Below, piece by piece: positions 34,868 to 43,618 of a stretch of 64,000 nucleotides of DNA. The translations under genes and the position numbers were made by a program. Location: the NCBI RefSeq assembly GCF_013386115.1, contig NZ_JACAOR010000005.1, positions 62,001-126,000 of the forward strand, written 5' to 3'. The notes beneath the pieces were generated by a model, which was not told where the DNA came from, did no database searches, and saw only the letters and a list, made by a program, of their open reading frames with translations. Origin of the DNA: Pseudomonas gingeri. GTDB lineage: Bacteria > Pseudomonadota > Gammaproteobacteria > Pseudomonadales > Pseudomonadaceae. Positions within the stretch are counted from its first letter, which is position 1. The number at the start of each line of letters is the position of its first letter.

Positions 34868-35458
34868 CTAGATAAAACGGTTGGCCTCGTCGAAGTCCAG
34901 GCGCGGCGCGCGCTCGTAAAGCGTCGTCGAGTCGCCGTAACCCAGGGTCGCGATGAAGTTGACGCGAATGCTGGAGTCGGCGAAGAAACTCGCATTGATC
35001 TGCTCTTCGTCGAAGCCCGACATCGGGTTGGTGTCCAGCCCGAGCATGCGCGCGGCAATGATGAAATAGGCGCCTTGCAGGGAGGAGTTGCGAAAGGCCG
35101 ACTCGGCGATCAGGCGCTGGTCGTCCCCATACCATCCGCGGGCATCCGCATGGGGAAACAGCCGTGGCAGGTAACGGACGAAATCCAGCTCCATACCCAG
35201 GATCGCGGTCACCGGCGCGGCGCGGACTTTCTCCGCGTTACCCGCATAGCAGAGCGCGGCGAGTCGTTCCTTGGCCTCGGGACTGTGACACCACACCACC
35301 CGCAATGGCTGCTGGTTAGTCGAGGTGGGGCCCCACTTCAGCAGGTCGTAGAGGGCGCGTATGGTGCTCTGCGCAACGGGCCGGTCAATGAAGCTGTTGA
35401 AGGTTCGGGCCTTGCGAAAAACCTGGTCCAGCAGCTCATCGGAAAGTGGCATATTCAT
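34868..35458 (-). CDS. RutE/HadB-like nitroreductase family oxidoreductase
   Basis: A 196-residue flavin enzyme whose length and motifs match the RutE branch: RTFNSFIDRPV at the start, LLKWGPTSTNQQPLRVVW (FMN-binding), LFPHADARGW, AFRNSSLQGAYFIIAARMLG and NPMSGFDEEQI. RutE reduces malonic semialdehyde in pyrimidine breakdown, but no other rut gene is here. Related proteins reduce quinones or nitro compounds. It is divergent from the HxlR gene by about 100 bp, the usual arrangement for stress-induced oxidoreductases under HxlR control. Confidence 0.92.
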   Translation of the reverse strand: MNMPLSDELLDQVFRKARTFNSFIDRPVAQSTIRALYDLLKWGPTSTNQQPLRVVWCHSPEAKERLAALCYAGNAEKVRAAPVTAILGMELDFVRYLPRLFPHADARGWYGDDQRLIAESAFRNSSLQGAYFIIAARMLGLDTNPMSGFDEEQINASFFADSSIRVNFIATLGYGDSTTLYERAPRLDFDEANRFI

Positions 35459-35557
35459 CTGGTAGGCTCATGTTGTGGAAAGAGACGAGCACCTTAGAAA
35501 GCCAGGCCTGAAAAGAAAAGTAGGCACTTTTTGTATACCGTGGGCGTGAGATATCCG

Positions 35558-35926
35558 ATGACAGAAGCTACGCACCTCCTGAACCGCGACACGCTGGAAG
35601 ACTGCCCCTTGTCTGCCTTCGTAAACCTGGTGGCGGGGAAATGGGCGATCCCCATCCTGTATCGGCTTATCGTCACGGACGGGCCTATCCGCTTCGGGGA
35701 GTTGCAGAGGGCGGCAAGGCCGATCACCCAGAAGGAACTGACCAAGCAACTGCGACTGCTGGAAACGCCGGGCCTGGTGCGGCGGACGGTCTTCCCCGAA
35801 ATGCCACCCCGCGTGGAGTACGAAGCCACGCCGGTGGCGCGTGAACTCATTGGAGCGCTGGAGGCCCTTGAGCAGTGGATGCGGGTGCATGGCAGCAAGC
35901 TTGTGACACCGCCGACCGCCGGGTAG
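35558..35926 (+). CDS. HxlR-family transcriptional regulator
   Basis: A 122-residue winged-helix repressor. It carries the family's near-N-terminal cysteine (EDCPLSAFVNLVAGKWAIPI), a potential redox or electrophile switch, the recognition part ITQKELTKQLRLLETPGLV, and the wing RTVFPEMPPRVEYEATP. ATG 35558 is preferred; an upstream ATG at 35531 adds nine residues. It is divergent from the nitroreductase, its probable target. Confidence 0.92.
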   Translation: MTEATHLLNRDTLEDCPLSAFVNLVAGKWAIPILYRLIVTDGPIRFGELQRAARPITQKELTKQLRLLETPGLVRRTVFPEMPPRVEYEATPVARELIGALEALEQWMRVHGSKLVTPPTAG

Positions 35927-35964
35927 GGCATGACATCGCGCAAAGCCCGGCGCACACGCGGCTT

Positions 35965-36110
35965 TTACCGAGCGGACTGCCGCGCCGCCTGCTCTATCAG
36001 CGCCGCGACCTGTCGTGGATGGGATTCAAACACGGCATGGCTGGCGCCATCGATCTCCACCGAACGTGTGTTGCGGCCAGCCGTAATTTGGGAAAGTTCA
36101 TGTTCAATCC
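35965..36110 (-). pseudogene. C-terminal remnant of an alpha/beta hydrolase gene
   Basis: Reading the minus strand toward TAA at 35965 gives HELSQITAGRNTRSV, then EIDGASHAVFESHPRQVAAL and IEQAARQSAR. This is the usual end of an alpha/beta hydrolase, with the catalytic His in GASHAVF. Upstream the frame continues only to about 36145 (NKPWHF) and has no start or nucleophile region. The main body of the gene is gone. It lies in the 318-bp gap between the HxlR gene and the DUF5666-like gene. Confidence 0.65.
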
Positions 36111-36244
36111 TCCGGCAAAAATGCCAAGGTTTATTGAAGTTGCTCAGTAGATGAGCGGGAGAGTTTCAATACGGGTCGGATAACACAGGTACTTGTCGCG
36201 ATCCTGTTGATGACTTATTGAAGACAGCCGTGGAGGGCGGGGCT

Positions 36245-36859
36245 TCAGAACTGCGGCAATACACCGTTCTTTTCAACAAACAGTACTTGTGCGTCATACT
36301 TTCCAGTCGTACCCGGTGTCACCACCAGAAAGACTTTTTTCCCCGTTATCAGATCTGCCCGGCTCGCGGGGACCGGCGTCACCACGGGCACGTTTTCCGG
36401 TACTGTCACCTGGCTGCTGCCTCCCCTGTACGACAGGTCCAGCTTCCGGCCGCTGCTGCCGGTGACCACCTTGACCACATTCGCATTGGTCATTGTGCTG
36501 TTGGCGCCGAAGTCATAAGGGAAGTGCCCCTCGGCTACACCGCGCGCTGCCTCCGAAAAGATGATCATCGAGGTGGCGGTCAGTTTTCCATCGCTGCCGG
36601 TCAGTGCCGGGGTCCCCACGTATGAGCCGACTTTGGCATCGGACAGCCTGGCACTCTTGAGCGCCGAAACAGCGAGGTCCGGGTTGATATCGACCGAAAT
36701 AATGTCGCCGCCATTGCGGTGCACCTTCAGCATTTCGCCTTCGAAAGACACGATGTCCCCACGAATCCGCTCCGGTTTGACATCAGGGGTTTGTGCCAGG
36801 GATATGCCCGAAAAGAGAATGGCGGCGAATAGGGTGCCTAATTTGTAATGAGTCGACAC
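36245..36859 (-). CDS. Exported OB-fold-like protein (DUF5666-type), unknown function
   Basis: A 204-residue protein with a signal peptide (LGTLFAAILFSGISLAQ). The mature part starts with PERIRGDIVSFEGEMLKVHR, a pattern of the small DUF5666-like beta domains that often serve as periplasmic or nickel/copper-related accessory proteins, and ends in a beta-rich half (KVFLVVTPGTTGKYDAQVLF). No catalytic motif is seen. It stands alone, divergent from the GlxA-like regulator with about 200 bp between. Function unknown. Confidence 0.75.
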   Translation of the reverse strand: MSTHYKLGTLFAAILFSGISLAQTPDVKPERIRGDIVSFEGEMLKVHRNGGDIISVDINPDLAVSALKSARLSDAKVGSYVGTPALTGSDGKLTATSMIIFSEAARGVAEGHFPYDFGANSTMTNANVVKVVTGSSGRKLDLSYRGGSSQVTVPENVPVVTPVPASRADLITGKKVFLVVTPGTTGKYDAQVLFVEKNGVLPQF

Positions 36860-37065
36860 GAGTTACTCCATTTATAACGTTGAGATTGTTCTGTGGGTTG
36901 TATCGATGAGTCGGGCGAACTTGCGCTCGGAAACTTGTTGTCGTCCCTGATAGTTGTTTTTGTCCTTCTGCCTGCGCCTGAATGCTTATGCGGCGAGAGC
37001 TACTGTACAAACCCCATGTCGACGGCAATACTAGCCTGATCGACAATTTTGATACCGATCCTGCC

Positions 37066-38025
37066 ATGCGTATTTTTGTCCTTGTGCTCGAAGGGGTGTT
37101 CGACACCGGCCTGACCACCGTGCTCGATAGCCTGAACATGGCCAACCGGCTTGCCGGTGTGGCGGGGAGCGGTACGGCGGGCTTCGAGATCCGTGTGGTG
37201 GGTGTACGACCCACGGTGCGCACGGCGTTGGGCATGCAGGTGCCCGTGGGCGATATGACCGATGGCATCACCCCCGATTGGGTGGTCATCCCGGCGCTCA
37301 ACCACATGACGGCCGAGGAGCTTGTCCCGGAACTCGCCCGCGATGATGTGCATGACGCATTGGATGCGTTGCGCTTGTGGCACCGCCAAGGAGCCCGTGT
37401 CGCAGCGGCGTGTACGGGGACATTCCTGCTGGCCGAAAGCGGTTTGCTCGACGGCGGGGACGCGACGACGACCTGGTGGCTTTCACCGCTGTTCCGGCAG
37501 CGCTACCCGCAGGTGCACCTGGACGCGCATCGCATCATCGTTCCCAGCGCCCGCGTGCTGACGGCCGGTGCGGCCCTGAGCCACCTTGACCTTACGCTCT
37601 GGTTGATCCGCAACCACAGCCCCGAACTGGCGGCACTGGTGGCCAAGTACCTCGTGTTTGATACGCGGCTGTCACAGTCCGTCTATGCGATCTCCGATCA
37701 CCTCAAGCATTCGGACCCGCTCGTCGAGCGATTTGATCGCTGGGTGCGCGAGCACCTCGACACGGCCATTGCCCTCGACGTCGTGACACGGGCACTGGCA
37801 ACCACCAAGCGAACGCTGACGCGGCATCTGAACGAGGTGCTGGGGAAAACACCGGTCGAATATATTCAGGACCTGCGGATAGAGCGCGCCGTGCACCTGC
37901 TCAGGACCAGCGAGCTTACGGTCGAGCGCATTGCCGAGCAGGTCGGCTATGCAAACGGCGTCACGTTGCGCACGTTGTTGCGCCGACGCTTGGGCAAGGG
38001 TGTCCGCGAGCTGCGGGCATCATGA
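37066..38025 (+). CDS. GlxA-type AraC regulator with DJ-1/PfpI domain
   Basis: A 319-residue regulator. Residues 1-190 form a DJ-1/PfpI class-I amidotransferase-like domain (MRIFVLVLEGVFDTGLTTVL; the nucleophile-elbow equivalent is AAACTGTFLLAESGLLDG, with Cys). The last 100 residues are an AraC helix-turn-helix pair (ATTKRTLTRHLNEVLGKTP, then VERIAEQVGYANGVTLRTLL). Members regulate carnitine, choline or arginine pathways by sensing metabolites. The start at 37066 matches the family; an ATG at 36982 would add 28 residues. Its stop is 58 bp before the LysR gene. Confidence 0.92.
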   Translation: MRIFVLVLEGVFDTGLTTVLDSLNMANRLAGVAGSGTAGFEIRVVGVRPTVRTALGMQVPVGDMTDGITPDWVVIPALNHMTAEELVPELARDDVHDALDALRLWHRQGARVAAACTGTFLLAESGLLDGGDATTTWWLSPLFRQRYPQVHLDAHRIIVPSARVLTAGAALSHLDLTLWLIRNHSPELAALVAKYLVFDTRLSQSVYAISDHLKHSDPLVERFDRWVREHLDTAIALDVVTRALATTKRTLTRHLNEVLGKTPVEYIQDLRIERAVHLLRTSELTVERIAEQVGYANGVTLRTLLRRRLGKGVRELRAS

Positions 38026-38082
38026 GTCGCGCTGCCTGCGTTTGCCCCATCCGCCCGCAAGTGTCCAGAAGAGGAAAGCACC

Positions 38083-38994
38083 ATGGATCGCCTGGATGCC
38101 ATGAAAGTCTTCGTCGCCACGCTGGACGAAGGAAGCCTTACCGGCGCCAGCCGCAAGACCGGTCGCTCGATCGCCGCGGTCAGTCGTGCCATTGCCTTTC
38201 TTGAAGCCCGTGTGGGCGTGCCGCTGTTGCACCGCACCACGCGCTCGATCCGGTTGAGCGAAGCGGGGGAGCGTTATGCGGTCAGCTGCCGAAAGCTCCT
38301 GATGGAGCTGGATGAGGCCGAGCGCAGCGCGGCCGATGAGTCGAGCGTCGCGCGAGGGACCCTGACCCTGTCCGCCACCCAGTTCGCCGGGGTGGAGATC
38401 CTGCGGCCCATCATCGATGCCTTCATGGACGAATATCCCTCCATCAATGTACGGCTGCATCTGCTGGATCGACAGGTCAACCTGATCGACGAGGGCATGG
38501 ACCTGGCGCTGCGTATCAGCCACCTTCCGGACTCCACGCTGGTGGCGCATCGGATCGGCGAGGTACGGCGGGTGGTGGTGGCGTCGCCGTGCTACCTGGA
38601 GAAGCATCCCGATATCACCAAACCGGCCGACCTTTGCAAACACCCGATCATCGCCATGGATCACATGGGCCTGAACTCCTGGAGTTTTCCGCCACTGGAA
38701 GGCTCGTCGGTGCCTCGTTTCATTTCATTCACGCCGCGGCTGATCATCAATAGTGTCCGTGCGGCCATTGCCTCGGCGGTGGAGGGGCATGGCGTGACCC
38801 GCCTGCTCTCCTACCATGTGGCGCCGGAGGTCAGTCAGGGCCTGCTGCAAATCGTGCTGGCCGATGCGGAGCCGCCGGCCATGCCGGTGCATATCGTTTC
38901 GCCATTTGGCCGCCTCGCCGTGCCCAAGGTTCGCGCTTTTATCGACTTCGCGCTGCCGCACCTGCGTTCCCGTTTCGCATCCCTTAGCCAATGA
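38083..38994 (+). CDS. LysR-family transcriptional regulator
   Basis: A 303-residue regulator with a LysR winged helix (MDRLDAMKVFVATLDEGSLT, then SIAAVSRAIAFLEARVGVPL and HRTTRSIRLSEAG) of the PcaQ/AaeR-like branch and a substrate-binding domain. It follows the GlxA-like gene in the same direction and precedes the exported hydrolase by 182 bp, which may be its target. Effector unknown. Confidence 0.94.
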   Translation: MDRLDAMKVFVATLDEGSLTGASRKTGRSIAAVSRAIAFLEARVGVPLLHRTTRSIRLSEAGERYAVSCRKLLMELDEAERSAADESSVARGTLTLSATQFAGVEILRPIIDAFMDEYPSINVRLHLLDRQVNLIDEGMDLALRISHLPDSTLVAHRIGEVRRVVVASPCYLEKHPDITKPADLCKHPIIAMDHMGLNSWSFPPLEGSSVPRFISFTPRLIINSVRAAIASAVEGHGVTRLLSYHVAPEVSQGLLQIVLADAEPPAMPVHIVSPFGRLAVPKVRAFIDFALPHLRSRFASLSQ

Positions 38995-39176
38995 AAGGCC
39001 AGTGTCAGTCGCGACGATTACTACGCGACGCGCAAAACTGTTTAGCGGGCGGCAGGCATTCTTTGGCCTGTTGAATATTCATACAGTGAACAAACGTCGC
39101 CGGTCATGTAACGGACAGGCGTTATCTGCCTGGGCGCGTTGAAAATTATCAGCCTTTCATCTGGAAGAGGAATCTC

Positions 39177-40112
39177 ATGATTCGACCATTTTTCATGGCG
39201 TGTCTTTTCGCGACTGTCAGTCTTCCGGCAATGGCGGATATCACCCCATTCCCGACTTCATTCCGAAACGAGTCCATCCAGACTCAGGGCGCGCAGTTGC
39301 ATGTTCGTGTCGGTGGCAAGGGGCCTGCAGTTGTACTTCTGCATGGTTTCGGCGATACCGGGGATATGTGGGAACCCTTGGCCGTCAATCTGGCGCGCGA
39401 CCATACCGTTGTCGTCCCTGACCTGCGTGGCATGGGGCTGTCATCCCATCCGGAGGATGGTTATGACAAAAAAACGCAGGCCATGGACATTCGCAATGTA
39501 TTGATGAAACTCAATATCGACCATGCCGTGGTGGTTGGGCATGACATCGGCAGCATGGTTGCCTACGCCTATGCCGCACGTTATCCCGACAAGACCGACA
39601 AGTTGGTCGTAATGGATTCGCCGTTGCCGGGGATTCCTCCTTGGGATGAAGTCATCAAGTTGCCAATCCTCTGGCATTTCGATTTTGGCGGAAAAGACAT
39701 GGAACGATTGGTGGCAGGCCGCGAACGGATTTACCTGGATCGTTTCTGGAATGAGTTCTCGGGTAATCCGGCGAAGATCGATGAAGCCACTCGCAGTCAC
39801 TATGCAGGTTTGTACGCTCGCCCTGGGGCCATGCGTTCTTCTTTTGCACAGTTTCAAGCCATACGGCAGGACGTCAAGGACAACCGGATGGTCATGGCTA
39901 CCCGGCTGACCATGCCGGTGCTCGCCATCGGTTCGGAAAAACTGTTTGGTGCCAACGAGGCAATAATGATGCGTAACGTTGCCAGCAATGTGACGGAGTT
40001 TGTCGTACCTGGCGCGGGGCATTGGTTGATGGAGGAGGCGCCGGACACCATTGTCCTTGTCGTGCGCAACTTTGTGGATGGCACACCTGTAAGGGGATTG
40101 CCGGCAGGCTGA
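39177..40112 (+). CDS. Exported alpha/beta hydrolase (dehalogenase/epoxide-hydrolase type)
   Basis: A 311-residue protein with a signal peptide (FFMACLFATVSLPAMA). The alpha/beta-hydrolase core shows the oxyanion motif LLHGFGDTGDMWEP and the nucleophile elbow VGHDIGSMVAYAYA. The nucleophile is therefore Asp, as in epoxide hydrolases and haloalkane dehalogenases, not the Ser of esterases. The catalytic His is in PGAGHWLMEEAP. A cap domain (WHFDFGGKDMERLVAGRERI) lies between. The upstream LysR gene is its likely regulator. Substrate unknown. The signal peptide suggests action in the periplasm, which is less usual for this fold. Confidence 0.88.
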   Translation: MIRPFFMACLFATVSLPAMADITPFPTSFRNESIQTQGAQLHVRVGGKGPAVVLLHGFGDTGDMWEPLAVNLARDHTVVVPDLRGMGLSSHPEDGYDKKTQAMDIRNVLMKLNIDHAVVVGHDIGSMVAYAYAARYPDKTDKLVVMDSPLPGIPPWDEVIKLPILWHFDFGGKDMERLVAGRERIYLDRFWNEFSGNPAKIDEATRSHYAGLYARPGAMRSSFAQFQAIRQDVKDNRMVMATRLTMPVLAIGSEKLFGANEAIMMRNVASNVTEFVVPGAGHWLMEEAPDTIVLVVRNFVDGTPVRGLPAG

Positions 40113-40149
40113 GGGTAGGGCAGCGGCGGTTGTGATCGTAGCGCGGGTC

Positions 40150-41679
40150 TCAGATGCCGGGCCCCGTCACGCGTGCCGGCAATCGGGCCAGGCGATCCCA
40201 ACCGTCCGCGTTGATTGCACAGCTGTTCGGCAACCACAGTGTTTGCAGTGGCAACTGCTCCAGCACGGACACCGCTGCCGAGGTGATCCGCGATTCCCCT
40301 GGGCCTGCCCCAAGCGTCAGATCCTGCAGCGGCAAACGGGCGAGGTGGGCAACGCCGGCGTCGGTGAGCCAGGGGCTTTCATACAAACCGAGACGCCGCA
40401 GGGGGAGTTCGTGCAGGCAGGCCAGGTCGGCGTCGCATAGCTTCAGGCCGCCGAGCTCAAGTTGTTCCAACGGCAATCCCAGTTCGACGAGCATTCGCAG
40501 AACCTTGCCGTCGACTCCCTCACAGAAACTGAGATTCAGCTTTTTAAGTGGCAGTCCGGCCAGTTGCTTCAGTTCTTTCCAGGTGATGTCGTTCAACGAC
40601 AGGTCGAGGGATTCCAGATCCAGACCGCGCAGATCGGACAGCGTGCGCGCGTCGATGCCCTGCACATCGGCGAGTCCCAGGCGTTTCAGCGGGAACACGT
40701 GCAGCGTGTCGAGCCGCTCGATCATTTGCTGTGAGGACTTGAGATCCAGATCGGTCAGCGGCATGCCTTCCAGTAGCACAATGTCGTCCTCGCCGATATA
40801 CGAGGAGTGCAGCGACAGCCGCTCGATCGGCAGGTCCTTGATGGCGTGCAGCAGGGTGTCTGTTGCGTAGCAGCCGTCAAGGCTCAGCGAGCGCAGGACT
40901 GCCAGGTCTGCGAGCCAGGCAGGGTCTTTCAGGACGGCGCCATTCGAACTGATCGACAGCTGTTCGAGCGGATGATTGGCCAGATGGCGCATTCCACGTG
41001 AAGTAAGTTCTCCCGCGCGCTCCAGTGTCAGCGAGCGCAGCTTGAGGCGTGACAGGACTTGCAGGCCATCGTCGGTGATTTCATCGCAACGGTTCAACGA
41101 CAGCTCCTGCAACGGACCGCTGCCGAGTTGCTGGAGGAAACCGTCGTTGAAGTCTTCACCGTAGGTCTGCAACTTCAGCCGGCGCAGTCGTTCGAGCGAA
41201 GGCAGGCTGGTGGCGTCGTCATCGCGCGAAAACCCGCTGATTTCCAGGGTTTCCAGGGCAACGTCCGGCAAGCGCCGCCAGCTATCCGGACCGCAGCTGA
41301 AGTTCGGGCCGTTGAGTATCAGGGTCCGCAAGGGCAGGTCAGCCAGGGCGTCACACCAGGCCAGCTCGGCGTTGTCCAGCTCGATATGATCCACGGGCAG
41401 TCCACGAAGCTGTGGCAACCATGCGGCCGGGCGATTGGCATGGGGTGTGGCGTTCAACCGGGCAACCGCGACCCTCGCGGCCGGATCACCCAGGCCCGCC
41501 GCCACGCGCAAGCCATCCAGCGAAGCCTCTGCACTGTCGAGCAGATCGCGATAAAGCGCCGCCCGCGTCGCGATGTCATCGGGGGCTGCGCGGAGGCGGG
41601 CGATCAGGGCGTTGCGGTCGGGGTTCTGCACGGGTTGAGAGTCCGAAATGAGAGCGCTGATAGGAATGATCAGACTCAT
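40150..41679 (-). CDS. Leucine-rich-repeat protein
   Basis: A 509-residue protein. From about residue 90 to the end it consists of roughly 15-18 leucine-rich repeats of 22-26 residues with the pattern LxxLxLxx(C/N)xxITDxGLxxL (for example LQELSLNRCDEITDDGLQVL and LKKLNLSFCEGVDGKVLRML), similar to cysteine-containing or RNI-like repeats. The first 80 residues (DRNALIARLRAAPDDIATRA, then LYRDLLDSAEA) resemble the repeat-companion domain TIGR02996 seen before repeats in other bacteria; this is tentative. No signal peptide or E3-ligase domain is seen. Probably a cytosolic binding scaffold or a secreted effector; undecided. Confidence 0.85.
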   Translation of the reverse strand: MSLIIPISALISDSQPVQNPDRNALIARLRAAPDDIATRAALYRDLLDSAEASLDGLRVAAGLGDPAARVAVARLNATPHANRPAAWLPQLRGLPVDHIELDNAELAWCDALADLPLRTLILNGPNFSCGPDSWRRLPDVALETLEISGFSRDDDATSLPSLERLRRLKLQTYGEDFNDGFLQQLGSGPLQELSLNRCDEITDDGLQVLSRLKLRSLTLERAGELTSRGMRHLANHPLEQLSISSNGAVLKDPAWLADLAVLRSLSLDGCYATDTLLHAIKDLPIERLSLHSSYIGEDDIVLLEGMPLTDLDLKSSQQMIERLDTLHVFPLKRLGLADVQGIDARTLSDLRGLDLESLDLSLNDITWKELKQLAGLPLKKLNLSFCEGVDGKVLRMLVELGLPLEQLELGGLKLCDADLACLHELPLRRLGLYESPWLTDAGVAHLARLPLQDLTLGAGPGESRITSAAVSVLEQLPLQTLWLPNSCAINADGWDRLARLPARVTGPGI

Positions 41680-41726
41680 TTTACAAGGCCGCAGAGCTCA
41701 GCCCAGGATGACTTTCAAACAGGCAT

Positions 41727-41752
41727 TAAAAAGCCGGCTTGTGGCCGGCTTC
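41727..41752 (-). terminator. Rho-independent terminator on the minus strand
   Basis: AAGCCGGC (41731-41738) pairs with GCCGGCTT (41744-41751). On the minus strand the stem is followed by TTTTT. It stops leftward transcripts from the S24 repressor before the LRR gene. The rest of 41680-41991 shows no gene, only a small AAAAC/GTTTT palindrome near 41976-41988. Confidence 0.75.
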
Positions 41753-41991
41753 TCGGGGACGGGTTTGGCTCATTTTTGGTAAGCCTCGCCCGCCTTCAAA
41801 ACGACATCCAGAATCGCAATGTCTGGTTGTAGGATGCTGCGCAACAGTCTTGCATAGCATCAGGGGCGCGCTGGCCTGCTTTCGCGGGACGCTGCCCAAA
41901 TGTGCCGCGCAGGATACCCACATTTACGACAGATTCCCAGCGAAAAGCGCTGCGCAGAGCTGTCGTTTTTAGTGAAAACAACGTTTTGAAA

Positions 41992-42750
41992 CTATTTGAA
42001 GGGCACCGGTGGGCGGCGCTTGTTCAGGGTCGACCACCAGAACACCCAGCCGAGGATGCGGATGTTCTGCCGCTCGATCTGTTCCGCCGTGAACACTTCA
42101 TCGGGGTATTCGTCGCTGTTGTGGCTGCGTAGACGCAGGGCGCCCGCCGGCAGGCGATAGACGTACTTCACCCGCAGCATGCCGTCGTGCTCCAGGGCAT
42201 AGATTTCGCCGTCCACCACCTGGGTCAGGCTACGGTCGACGGCGATGGTGGAGCCGTCCTGGATCTTCTCGGCCATGCTGTTGCCGGTCATCGGTGCGCA
42301 GATGGCCTTGTCCGGGTCGACGCCCATGGCCTGCAGGATCCGGTAGGGCAGGCGCACCTTGCGCCCGGGCATGGCGGCGACCTGGGTCTGCTTCGAGCCG
42401 GGGCCTGTGGGGGTTTCCTTGTAGAGCGGGACCTGTACATCGTTGCGTTCGGTGGCGGCCAAGTCTTCACGGGCCGAGTAGGGGGCTTTTTCGTGGGTGT
42501 GCAGGTGCGAGTGGTCGCCCGCAGTTTCGTCGGCCGAGGCGCCGGGATGCTTCGGACCATCGCCCGTGCGTAGCCAGCGGCTGTTGACACACAAAAGCTC
42601 GGCTATCTCATCCATGCGTGCCATTGGAATGCCACGTTTGAACCAGTTATTGACGTGCTGCGGCGTCACTTGCCGGTTGGCAGCGAAGTCCGAAGCGGAA
42701 AGATGGCACTCCCGCAGGAGGGCTCTTAAGCGGTCACCTGATGTATTCAT
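41992..42750 (-). CDS. Phage-type repressor, XRE helix-turn-helix with S24 (LexA-like) peptidase
   Basis: A 252-residue CI/PrtR-like repressor. The N-terminal helix-turn-helix is RECHLSASDFAANRQVTPQH, then VNNWFKRGIP. A linker with several His leads to the S24 domain, whose Ser 158 (MTGNSMAEKIQDGS) and Lys 195 (GMLRVKYVYR) are 37 residues apart as in LexA, so RecA-stimulated self-cleavage is possible. ATG 42750 is chosen; a start at 42822 would run through the AT-rich operator-like region. No prophage or pyocin genes flank it, so it is an orphan repressor beside ppa. Confidence 0.88.
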   Translation of the reverse strand: MNTSGDRLRALLRECHLSASDFAANRQVTPQHVNNWFKRGIPMARMDEIAELLCVNSRWLRTGDGPKHPGASADETAGDHSHLHTHEKAPYSAREDLAATERNDVQVPLYKETPTGPGSKQTQVAAMPGRKVRLPYRILQAMGVDPDKAICAPMTGNSMAEKIQDGSTIAVDRSLTQVVDGEIYALEHDGMLRVKYVYRLPAGALRLRSHNSDEYPDEVFTAEQIERQNIRILGWVFWWSTLNKRRPPVPFK

Positions 42751-42801
42751 GAACACAGAGTTTACTGGCGTGCTACACCTGTTTAAATAAACGAGGTGTT
42801 C
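42751..42801. promoter_or_regulatory. AT-rich dyad upstream of the S24 repressor, probable operator
   Basis: ACACCTGTTTA and TAAACGAGGTGT (42775-42799) form an imperfect dyad, and GAACAC (42751) mirrors GTGTTC (42796-42801) at a larger distance. The region is much richer in A and T than its surroundings, as is further sequence to 42925. A self-regulating repressor would be expected to bind here. Confidence 0.4.
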
Positions 42802-42925
42802 AAAAATGGTCGATAAAAGCACACAAAGTGATTGATCTGGTTGACTAATCCTACTCTGACGCGTGGACGCCTGTTTCGTTGTGTTTATTAATTAAACCAT
42901 TTGTTTATTTGTGGGTAAACAGACA

Positions 42926-42950
42926 CAAAAACCCCGGCGGACCGGGGTTC
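42926..42950 (-). terminator. Rho-independent terminator of ppa
   Basis: AACCCCGG (42930-42937) pairs with CCGGGGTT (42942-42949) around CGGA. On the minus strand it is followed by TTTTTGTGT. It lies about 30 bp after the ppa stop codon. Confidence 0.9.
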
Positions 42951-42978
42951 TTCGACAGCGGATGCGTACAGGGGCAGA

Positions 42979-43506
42979 TCAGCCCTTGTAGGCGGCAACC
43001 GACTTGGTGATTTCGGCGCGAGCGGCTTCAGCGTCGCCCCAACCTTCGATCTTCACCCACTTGCCTTTCTCGAGATCCTTGTAGTTCTCGAAGAAGTGCT
43101 TGATCTGCTCCAGCAGCAGCGGTGGCAGGTCGGTGTATTCCTTCACGTCGACGTACAGCTGGGACAGCTTGTCGTGCGGGACCGCGATGACCTTGGCGTC
43201 GCCGCCGCCGTCGTCGGTCATGTGCAGGATGCCGACCGGACGGGCGCGGATCACCGAGCCTGGAGCGACCGGGTAAGGGGTTACGACCAGCACGTCGAGG
43301 GGATCACCGTCGTCGGCCAGGGTGTTGGGGATGAAACCGTAGTTGGCCGGGTAGAACATCGGGGTGGCCATGAAACGGTCAACGAACAGGCAATCGCTGT
43401 CTTTGTCGATTTCGTATTTGATCGGCGCGTGGTTGGCCGGAATTTCGATCGCGACGTAGATGTCGTTCGGCAGGTCTTTGCCAGCCGGAATCTTGCTGTA
43501 GCTCAT
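42979..43506 (-). CDS. ppa: Inorganic pyrophosphatase
   Basis: A 175-residue family-I pyrophosphatase, which hydrolyses the pyrophosphate released in biosynthesis and so pulls those reactions forward. The metal site [14 protein letters not shown] is intact, as are the N-terminal [20 protein letters not shown] and [15 protein letters not shown]. The C-terminal [20 protein letters not shown] is the usual end. It is a single-gene unit with its own terminator; a GGGG-rich site precedes the ATG. Confidence 0.98.
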   Translation of the reverse strand: MSYSKIPAGKDLPNDIYVAIEIPANHAPIKYEIDKDSDCLFVDRFMATPMFYPANYGFIPNTLADDGDPLDVLVVTPYPVAPGSVIRARPVGILHMTDDGGGDAKVIAVPHDKLSQLYVDVKEYTDLPPLLLEQIKHFFENYKDLEKGKWVKIEGWGDAEAARAEITKSVAAYKG

Positions 43507-43618
43507 TGGGCGATGCCCCCGTTAGTTGACCAAAAAAACTGGTCGGATTGACCAAAAAGTGGCGGCGATTATAGGCACATTCCAGGGTGGATGCCACGTG
43601 TCGCAGGACGTGCGGGCC

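Noticed and set aside
34868..35458. Pyrimidine-degradation (rut) operon suggested by the RutE-like protein
   Set aside because: No other rut gene is nearby. The gene is alone with a divergent HxlR regulator, so only the family and not the pathway is supported.
41739..41972. Small open frames on both strands between the LRR gene and the S24 repressor
   Set aside because: Neither strand gives a protein-like reading with a ribosome site, and the region holds a terminator.
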